Shown here one piece after another: positions 52,896-61,800 of a stretch of 64,000 nucleotides of DNA (position 1 is its first letter; the number at the start of each line of letters is the position of its first letter). Source of the stretch: Vulgatibacter incomptus_A. GTDB lineage: Bacteria; Myxococcota; Myxococcia; Myxococcales; Vulgatibacteraceae. Below the pieces are notes generated by a model. It was not told where the DNA came from. It made no database searches and saw nothing but the letters and a program-made list of their open reading frames with translations. Both the position numbers and the translations under genes were made by a program. The stretch covers positions 62,001 to 126,000 of the forward strand of contig JBEBXK010000004.1 in NCBI GenBank assembly GCA_040391605.1. Direction: 5' to 3'.

Positions 52896-55748
52896 ATGTT
52901 GTCGAGATATTGCATCCCCATTATGGCCGCCGTCGTCGGATTCGCGGCGGCTTGTTCCTCCGATGAACCGAAGGAGCCCAAGGGCCCGGGCAAGGCCGAG
53001 GTTCAGATCGTCTCCTTCGGGGCGAGCCCGCTCTCGCTTCGAGCGGGAGAGACCGCGACGATTTCGTGGACCACGGAGCACGCCAAGAGCGTGACGATCA
53101 CCGACGGAAGCGGCGCGCCGCTGGAGCTGGGCGACGAAGAGCCGAGCGCAGGCAGCGTCTCCGTCACCCTGCAGCAGACGACCAGCTTCGAGCTCGTGGC
53201 GGTGGGGGAGCGGGCAGGCGACGAAGCCCGACGCAGCCTGGAGATCGTGGTGGTGGAGGAGGGCGAGCCACGGATCGATCGCTTCGCCGCCGACGCGTCG
53301 ATCATCGACAAAGGCAGCGAGACCCGGCTGAGTTGGGAGACCACCGACGCCACCCGGGTGATCCTCTCGGCGGGCGACGAGGTGATCGTCGACACCACCG
53401 AGGCGCTCTCCGGCGAGGCGCCGATCACTCCAACCGAGACCACGACCTACACGCTCCGGGCGGAGAACGCGCTCGGGGGCGTCGAAGCGCAGACCACCGT
53501 AGAGGTCCGGGCGCCGACCCCCGTGATCCAGGCGTTCGGCGCCAGCCCCGAACAATTCGACGGCGGCGCCGGCGAGCCGGCCTCCATCACCCTGAGCTGG
53601 CAGATCGAGGGCGCCACCTCCTTCGAGATCGAGGCGGTCCCGGCTGCCGCGATCGACCTCGATGGGATGAATCCCGAGGGCGGCGAGGTGATCGTCCAGG
53701 TGGAGGAGAGCACCACCTTCCACCTGGTGGCCACCAACGACAACGGCTCCGTCACCGCCCAGGCGATGGTGCGGGCTGTGGGACGCCCCTCGATCCTCCA
53801 TTTCACGGCCTCGGCCGAGCGCGTGTCCAGCGGTGAGAACATCATCCTCTCCTGGGAGACCCAGGACGCCACGAGCCTCAAGCTCTTCGCCAACGACGTG
53901 GATCAGGCGATCAACCCGACGCCGGGGCTGGGGAGCATCGGCAGGCCGCTCACGGAGACCACCACCTTCGTCCTCGAGGCCAAGGGAGAGTACGGCGAGG
54001 CCCGCGCGGAGCTGACGATCGAGGTGGTCGAGCCTGCGATCCTCGCCTTCACGGTGGACCACGAGCGGGTCGCAGCCGGCGTGACCCTGGCCTTCGCCTG
54101 GCAGACGGAAGGCGGCGCCTCCGTCTCCCTGTTGGATGAGGCCGGCGACGCCGTCCCCGGCTGCACGACCTCGGATGCCGAGGAGTTGGCCGACGGCGGC
54201 TGCGAGGTCGAGGCCCCTGAAGTCGACGCGGTCTATGGCTACACCCTCCAACTCCAGGACGCGGAAGGCGGAGTCCTGGCGTCATCCACCCTCGAGGTGG
54301 AGGTGCGGGGCGGCCCCAAGGTCCTCGACCTCGTCGCCGACCCCGCCGCGATCCACCCCGGAGAGTCGACCACGATCTCGTGGACGATCGATCCGAGTCT
54401 CGATGACGTCCTCCCCACCCTCACCCTGGTCGACCAGGACGACAACGTCTACGACGTGGGAGAGATCCTCCACGAGGGGTCTACCGAGATCGTCCTCTCT
54501 GCAGTGGGGACCTACGTCTTCACCTTCACCGCGAGCACCGGCGACAACGAGCCCTCCTCTCGCACCGTGACGGTGGACGTGCTCCCCGAGCCCACCGCGA
54601 CCCTCGAGGTTGAGCCCACCCATTGGTCGCCGCTCTCCGGCGAGCAGGTCTTCGTGAGCTGGACCACCACCGACGCGGAATCGGTCGAGCTCTTCGAGGT
54701 CGACGGCGACGGCACGGCCTTCTCGCTCTACCAGGTGCCTGCGCATCTGGTCGCGGAGGGGGATCGGGAGGTCTTCCCGTTGACGCTCCCCACCACCTAC
54801 CGGGTGGTGGCGACGTCCGCCGCCGGCGGGAAAGCGACGGCCGAGGCCACCCTCCTCGCCACCGGGGCGGAGATCGTCTCCTTCACGGCAAGCCCGCAGC
54901 AGGTTGCGGCGCGAGAGGAGACCACCCTCTCCTGGGAGGCCTCCGACGCGATCGAGGCCACGCTGGAGCCCACCTTCGGCGGGACGCTGGCGCCGTTCAT
55001 CGACGTCAGCAGCAATCCGTCGCCGTTCACCTTCGGAACCACCCAATGCTACGCGGGAGACTTCGACAACTACTACGACAGGGCCTGCCAAAGGTTCGAG
55101 TTCCCGGCCGGCTTCGTCTTCCCCTTCGACGGCGTGGATCGTACCCAGCTCTGGGTGCATCACACGGGCGTGATCAGCTTCGACGCCACGACCACGAGCA
55201 CGGCGGTCAACAACGCCTTTCCGACGGCGGCGGGCAGCAGCTGGGTTCACCTCGCGCCCTTCTGGGACTCGCTCACCATCTACCCCTACGAGTCTGGTGT
55301 GAGCCCCCAGGGCAAGCTCCACGTCGGCTCCGGGACCGACACCAGGGGCGATTACGTCGTGGTCCAGTGGAAGAACTTCTGGTTCACCAACGGCAACGAC
55401 AACGACGCACCGACGAACCTCACCTTCGAGGTCGTCCTCTACGCCGACGGCAGCTTCGACTACCGCTACCAGACGATGTCCTCCAGCCACACCGCGAGCG
55501 TCCAGCTGGCGATGGGCAGCAGCGCAACCATCGGCTTCCAGACCCCGTCGGGCGACGCCCTCACGATCTCCCACAACACGGCGTTCCCTGGCGGGCTGAC
55601 CGGCTTCGGCTTCACCTTCCGTCCGCCCAACGTCCCGACTACCGGCTCCTGGACCGTGGTGCCGCTGGAGGACACCACCTACACCCTCACCGTATCCAAC
55701 GGCGTCCTCTCCTCGACCGAGACGGTGGACGTCAGCATCGCCCCGTAA
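52896..55748 (+). CDS. Ig-repeat lipoprotein with nested nidogen-like module (950 aa)
   Basis: Signal MLSRYCIPIMAAVVGFAAACSS gives a lipidated Cys20. Eight Ig-like domains follow, each opening with a pattern such as IVSFxAxPxxVxxGExxxLSW and closing with ETTTYxLxAxN. The eighth (from about residue 655) is split: after LSWEASDAIEATLEP an inserted module of about 210 residues appears (FPFDGVDRTQLWVHHTGVIS; VHLAPFWDSL; YVVVQWKNFW; FEVVLYADGSFDYRYQTM; GSSATIGFQ), then the Ig fold resumes (TTGSWTVVPLEDTTYTLTVSN). The module has the order of nidogen (NIDO)-type domains. The protein should sit on the cell surface. It is co-linear with residues 1-955 of the convergent giant protein. GGAG lies 10 bases before the ATG. 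Confidence 0.8.
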   Translation: MLSRYCIPIMAAVVGFAAACSSDEPKEPKGPGKAEVQIVSFGASPLSLRAGETATISWTTEHAKSVTITDGSGAPLELGDEEPSAGSVSVTLQQTTSFELVAVGERAGDEARRSLEIVVVEEGEPRIDRFAADASIIDKGSETRLSWETTDATRVILSAGDEVIVDTTEALSGEAPITPTETTTYTLRAENALGGVEAQTTVEVRAPTPVIQAFGASPEQFDGGAGEPASITLSWQIEGATSFEIEAVPAAAIDLDGMNPEGGEVIVQVEESTTFHLVATNDNGSVTAQAMVRAVGRPSILHFTASAERVSSGENIILSWETQDATSLKLFANDVDQAINPTPGLGSIGRPLTETTTFVLEAKGEYGEARAELTIEVVEPAILAFTVDHERVAAGVTLAFAWQTEGGASVSLLDEAGDAVPGCTTSDAEELADGGCEVEAPEVDAVYGYTLQLQDAEGGVLASSTLEVEVRGGPKVLDLVADPAAIHPGESTTISWTIDPSLDDVLPTLTLVDQDDNVYDVGEILHEGSTEIVLSAVGTYVFTFTASTGDNEPSSRTVTVDVLPEPTATLEVEPTHWSPLSGEQVFVSWTTTDAESVELFEVDGDGTAFSLYQVPAHLVAEGDREVFPLTLPTTYRVVATSAAGGKATAEATLLATGAEIVSFTASPQQVAAREETTLSWEASDAIEATLEPTFGGTLAPFIDVSSNPSPFTFGTTQCYAGDFDNYYDRACQRFEFPAGFVFPFDGVDRTQLWVHHTGVISFDATTTSTAVNNAFPTAAGSSWVHLAPFWDSLTIYPYESGVSPQGKLHVGSGTDTRGDYVVVQWKNFWFTNGNDNDAPTNLTFEVVLYADGSFDYRYQTMSSSHTASVQLAMGSSATIGFQTPSGDALTISHNTAFPGGLTGFGFTFRPPNVPTTGSWTVVPLEDTTYTLTVSNGVLSSTETVDVSIAP

Positions 55749-55773
55749 ACGAGCACGACTCACGTTGAACGAC

Positions 55774-55828
55774 GAGAGCCCGTCGGAAGCCCGCGCCAAG
55801 CGGCCTTCCGACGGGCTCTCTCTCTTTC
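55774..55828. terminator. Bidirectional terminator between the convergent lipoprotein genes
   Basis: A 16-bp perfect inverted repeat, GAGAGCCCGTCGGAAG at 55774-55789 and its complement at 55805-55820, with a 15-base loop and a T/C-rich tail TCTCTTTCT on the plus side. It lies 26 bp after one stop and 43 bp before the other. Confidence 0.85.
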
Positions 55829-55862
55829 TAACCGGCCCGCCGCAGCGCAGCGGCGGAGTCGA

Positions 55863-58800
55863 TCACTTCTTCAGGAAGCGGATGGTGCGGTTCGCCAGAG
55901 GCTGCATCTCCCGGTGGATCGCCGTGATGCCGTGGCTGCGATCCGCCGACTCGAGCCCCACCCAGGCGTTGCTGCCCTGGTAATACTTCCAGGCGGTCGA
56001 GTCCTTGGCCTCGGAGGTGTAGACGTCGTCGAAGGCCACCACGATGTCTCCGTTGGCCCATAGCTGCGCCTGGACGGTGATCCCGCCCTGGGCCGCGCCG
56101 CGGCTGAAGTTGGTCCATTGCAGGATCAGCACATCCTCGCCGTCGAGGAGCACCTCCTCGTAGTGGAAGCCGCAGCGGCGCACCGAGGGATCGCAGCGGA
56201 GATCGTCCCAGAAGACCGCCAGCAGCGGCCCCGCCGGCGCCGTCGTCCCGCTCCGTGGGACGGAGGAGGGCGAGGCGGTGGCGCCGCCGGCGGGATCGAC
56301 GTCGGCGAAGGAGATCCAGCCGTTGGAGGACGCCCAGATCCGCGCCATCGTCGAGCCGAAGAAGGGCTGCGCCAGGCCGGCGACGGGGATCCTGGCCACG
56401 CCGGCGTCCGCCGCCAGCGCCCTCACCGCCGTACCCGTGGTCCAGATGTCGAAGAAGGTGGTGTCCGCGGCGTGGTCCACGTCGTAGTCGGGGTAGCGGC
56501 AGCCGCGCCCCAGGACCCCGGGGCTGCCCACACCAGCGGCCGACTCCTCGCACCACCGCCCGAAGTCGTCGTGGGAGACGACCCCCTGGCGCTGGTAGCT
56601 GGGATCCACCGAGAGGCTCTTGCCCCTGGGGATGAACCAGAAGCCGTCCCAGCTCGCGGAGGCGATGGTCGCCGTCCCCGCGTTCAGCCGCAGGGTATCG
56701 AAGAGGAAGTCCAGGGAGAGGTCCTCGCCGTACTCGTAGTCTGGGACGAAGGAGACGTCGGCAGCGGACGACGCGAGGGTGACGAAGCCGCCAGGCGGCA
56801 CCACCAGACTCCCGACGATCGGATGGGATCCGGAGGACGTCTGGATCTCGAAGTCCTGAAGATCGATCGGCACCAGGGTGAGGTTGCGGAGCTCGAACCA
56901 CTGCGCCTGGGTCCCGCCGACCGGATCGATCATCAGCTCGCTGATGGCGAGATCGCCTGGGTTCGCCACGGGATCGATCGTCACGGTCTTGCATTCGGAG
57001 AACGAGCCGGCGACGGCGCAGATCTCATAGTCCTTGGTCTGCCCCACCGTCACCTCCACCGAGCCGCTGGTGACGGGATCGAAGCGGAAGCTCCGGTGGG
57101 CCAGCCCACCGTGGACCGGGACGTTGGTGGCGGCGTCGGTGCTGCCGCCGAAGTGATGGGTGTAGCCGAAGGTCCCCGTGGGATCCTGGTAGCCGATGGT
57201 GGCGCTGGAGCCCGCCACCTCGTTGACGCAGCTCGACGGATGGCAGCTGCTGTTCACGTGGGGGGGCGGCAGCGGGTCCATCTTCCCGTAGCGGTACTCG
57301 AAGGCGCCATCCGGATAGAGGACGATCTGGAAGTTCAGATCGTAGAGGTTGCCGTTGGTCTCGCCGTTGAGCGACCCGCTGCTTCGGTTGAAGTTCGTCC
57401 ACTGCACGATGTAGCGGCTGCCGTCGAAGTGGGTCCAGACGCTGTCGTTCGCGCGGCCGAAGAGATCGTCCCAGAAGGCCGCGAGGTGGATCTTCACGTT
57501 GTTGCCGGTGGCGTTGGGCAGGTGGAGGTTCGTCCCGACGCTGGTGCCCGTGGTGGCGGGGTTGAAGGAGATGTAGCCGTCCGCCCAGACCAGGAACTCG
57601 CCCATGTCCTGCCCGAAGTAGGGGAAGGAGAAACCGGCGGGGAGGATCACGGCGCCGTAGCCGTTGCCACCCGAGAGGACGAGCTCCTCGGCGTCCGGAT
57701 GGATTCGCACGTCCTCGTAGGCGGCGGGCTGCCCGGCCGACGCGCCGAGCTCGCCCATGGGGACGGTGAAGGTCGGGGTCTCACTGCCCAGGGCCTCTAC
57801 ATCCCAGCTGAGGGTCACCTTCTCGCCGGGGAAGATCCGCTGGCCCGGCCCCGGTCCCGTCCAGTCCAGATTGAAGGTGCGGACCTCCACCGTGCGGGAG
57901 ACGTCGCTGCTCCTGCCGGCGGAGGTGGTTCGGATCGTGTAGACGGCGTTCTCCGTCGGTGTGACGTCCATGGTGCCGGAGAGGGGGATGCTCCCCGACG
58001 GATGGCTGAGGAGCGGTTGGCCGTTCTCCTCGAGGACGAAGCTGTCCACCGCCGCGACCTCCCACGTCAGGGAGACGGGCTGCCCCGGCTCGACGGGGTT
58101 CGGCGTCGCCTCGAAGGAGACCACGCCCCACTCCACGTCGATGCGCACGGGTTCTGCGCAGACCATGTCGTCGGAGTCGGGCTCGATCATGCAGAGCTCG
58201 AGGTCGGTGGTCTCGTCGAAGGGCATCGTCATCGAGCCCGAGCTCGAGGCCGGCGTGAACTTCCAGCTGCGGTGCGCCAGCCCTCCAGGAATGGGCTTCT
58301 GACTCGCGCCGCGGTTGGTCCCGCCGAAATGGATGAGCTGCGCCACCCGGGCCTTGGTGTCCTGGTAGCCGATGGTCGCGCTGGAGCCGTTCGCCTCGTT
58401 CTCACAGCTCTGCGGGTAACAGTCGGTGGAGGATCCTCCTGCCGGCGAGGGGAGCATGTCGCCGTAGCGGTACTCGAAGCGCCCGTCCCGATGCAGCACC
58501 ACCTGGAAGTTCAGGTTCGACTCGTTGCTGTCGTCGGATCCGTAGAAGAGGCTCATGTGGTTCCACTGGATCACGTAGGTGTCCGCGTCGATCCGCGCTG
58601 CCAACACCTGCCCATTCAGCCGGGTGTGGAGATCCTCCCAGAAGGGCGCCAGATGGACCCGCTGGTAGGTCGCGTTCGGGAGGCGCTGGTTCGTCGGGGT
58701 GGAGGCCGCCGAGAGGTCGAAGGTCAGGAAGCCGTCGGACGCCACCCGCACCGCCGACCGGGGGATGCCCAGGTAGGGAAAGCTGAAGTCCTCGTCGAAG

Positions 58801-61800
58801 TCGAAGGTGACGGCCCCCGTGTCGACGTCGGGCCCGATCAGCAGCTCGACGTCGGTCATCCAGGTGAGATCATCGAAGAACAGGCTCGGATCCTCCTGCA
58901 TGGGCGTGAGCACCACCGGGTTGAGGCTCGGATCTGCCACGCCCACCGTCCAGCTCACGGTGGCCTCGTCACCAGACGAGATCGATGAAGGGCTGACGTT
59001 GACATCCAAGGTGCTGCGCCGTACCGCGACGGAGGTGCTGGAGGTCGCCTTGTTGGCCAGGGCCTCGAGCACCAGGGTGTAGACGGTGTCTCGAGTCGGG
59101 ACCACCGGCATGATCCCGGCGTCCATGGAGGCCGGCGAGCTCTCGGTCCGGATCAGGGTGTCGTTCTCGTAGAGGCGCAGGATCGAGCCGCCGCGGCTCA
59201 TCCAGGTGAGGGTGACGCCCTGATTCCAATCCACCACGTAGGCGGACGGCTCGAAGTAGCTGACGCCGAAGTCCGCCTCGATCACCACCTCGCGGCAGAT
59301 GGTGCCCGCCGCCGTCTTCGCGCAGATCGTATAGGTGGTCGTCTCGGTGGGGGTGGCGGTGATGATCGCGCTCCCCTCGAACGCCTGGTACCGCAGGGTC
59401 TTACCGGCGAGGCCGCCGGGGTAGGCGATGTTGGCGGCGTTGTTTCCCGACCCGCCGAAGTGGGCGAGATAGCCCATGGTCGCGTCGGGATCCTGGTAGC
59501 CGATGGTGGCGCTGGAGCCGTTGGACTCCTCCACGCAGCTGCTGGGGTAGCAGAGCGTGCTGGTCGTCGGCGGCGGCGTCATGGCGCCGTAGCGATACTC
59601 GAAGGATCCGTCGGCGAAGAGCGCGAGCTGGAAGTTGAGGTCGTAGGTGTTGGAGGTGGACGAGCCCGTGCTTCGGCTCATCGTGGTCCATTGGATCACG
59701 AACTCATCGTCCTGGGGCTGCGCGTACCAGATCGCGCCGATGTTGCGGGTGTCCAGATCCTCCCAGAAGGGGGCCAGGTGGACCCGCTTGATCGCAGCGG
59801 AGGCGTCGGAGGGGAGCCTCTCGTTGCTGCCGGTGCCGGCGGCGGTGCTCACGGTGTCGAAGGTCGCGTAGCCATCGATGAAGACCCGGATCTGCGTGTA
59901 GGTCTCGCCAAAGTACGGGAACTCGAAGCCCGTGGGGAGGGCGAGCAGGCCCGAGCCGGTGGTCCCGTTGTTCGTCGTGAGCTGCTGGGCGCCGGGGAGG
60001 GGGCGGATGTCCACGTAGGGGACCGCCCCGACGTCGGCCATGGGCAGGGTGCCGAAGACCTGCGGCAGCTCGAGGCCGACCAGGGACTCTGCGTCGATCT
60101 GGATGGTCACCGAGGTCCCGGGGCGCACCGCCGTCTCCGACGCGGTGAGGACCAGAGAGATCGGCCGCACGACCACCGTGCGGCTCGCCTCGCGGACGAT
60201 GCCTCGGAGGTTCTTCACCACCAGCACGAAGTCGGTGTCCTCCTCGAGGCCGGGCACCACCACGCTGCCGCTGGGCAGGCCGCCGCCAGGCAGGGGGACG
60301 TCCACGCCGTTGGCCTGGAGTTCGACCGTGAGGTCGTCGCCGTCGGTGACCCAGGAGAGGGTGACGTCCGATCCATTATCGACCTCCTCCGGCGCGTCGA
60401 AGCTGACGATCTCGAAGGGCCGGATCACGTCGACGGTGAAGGAGCGCTCCACCTCATGCCCCAGGGCACCCGTGGCGCGGACCACGTAGGTGTGGGGGCC
60501 GGGGACGCCCTCTTCGAGGGGGCAGAAGCCCGCCTCCACCGTCTCCGGGCTCGAGGTGCAGCGCACGGTGCCGGTGCCGTCGACGATCTCGATGGAGTCG
60601 GCGAAGAGCGAGGTCCAGCCGATGCGGAAGCTCTCTCCCGCGTCGATCTCGGGGGGAGGCGGCTGCACCACGTCGAGGATCGCCCGCCGATGGACGATCA
60701 CCTCCACCGAGGAGGTGGCCGTCTCGGTCGACGCGGCGACGGCCGTGAGGCCGACCTGCAGCGAGTCCGTGGTGGCGTAGGGATGCCACTCGAAGGTCCC
60801 GCTCGTGGCGAGATCCGGGACGACCCGATAGGCGAAGGAGCGGCCTGCGAGGGGATCGCGTACCCTCACCGATGTGTTGTAGGCGATCGTATCACTAGCG
60901 GTAGAGCCCGGATATTGATAGCCGATGGTGGCGCTGCTGCCGTTCTCCCAGCCCGCGGTTCCCGTGCCCCGCTCCATCGCGCCATAGCGGTACTCGACGT
61001 CGCCGCTCTGCCAGAGGATCACCTCGAAATTCAGGCTCGCGGTGTCCCGATGGGCCGAGAAGCCGTGGTCCTTCCATTGGATCGCGACGAAGGGGCCGCG
61101 AGGATCGCTCTCGTCGTAGAGGGTGTGGATGTTCCCGGCGGGGTAGGCGTCGCTCCAACCCAACGAGTCCCAGAAGGGCGCGAGGTGCGCCCATTGGTAG
61201 CTGGAGGAGGTCGGAAACTGACTGTTGCTGGTGCTGCTGCTCGTGGTGTGGGTGGTGTCGAAGCTGAGGATGCCGTTGCCGTAGACCCGGACCGCGTCGC
61301 GATCCTGGCCGGCGAAGGGGAAGAGGAAGCCATCGGGGAACTCGAAGAGTTCGCAGCCATACGTGGCGATGGAGGTGCTGCACGCGGTGCCCAACGGCAG
61401 GTGGGTCCCGCCCAGGGCCTCGACGTCGAGGTAGGGCTCCTGCGTCTCTTCCCGCAGCAGGCCGGGCCCCGATAGGATGTCGAGATCCACGGATTGGGCC
61501 ATCCGGGTAGTCCACTCGAGTACGAGACTGTCTCCTGCGACGATCTCTGCAGGCGTGGCGGTGAAGGAGAGGATCTCCATGGGGGCCACCGTCACCCGAA
61601 CGTCCTGGCTGGCGTCGGCACCGGCGCCGTTCTTCGCGACGATCCAATAGGTGGTGGCGACGGCAGGGCGCACGCCGAGGCTGCCGCTGGCCCGCTCGGC
61701 GTCGGGGACCGTGTAGAGCGGGCGCGGCGATCCCACCTCATCCAGCTCGTGGAGGATCAGCTCGGCGGCGTTCTGGGAGGTCCACGAGAGGATCACCTCG

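Noticed and set aside
56118..58988. 956-codon plus frame opposite the giant lipoprotein
   Set aside because: It is an antisense shadow; the minus frame has clear repeated domains, signal peptide and ribosome site.
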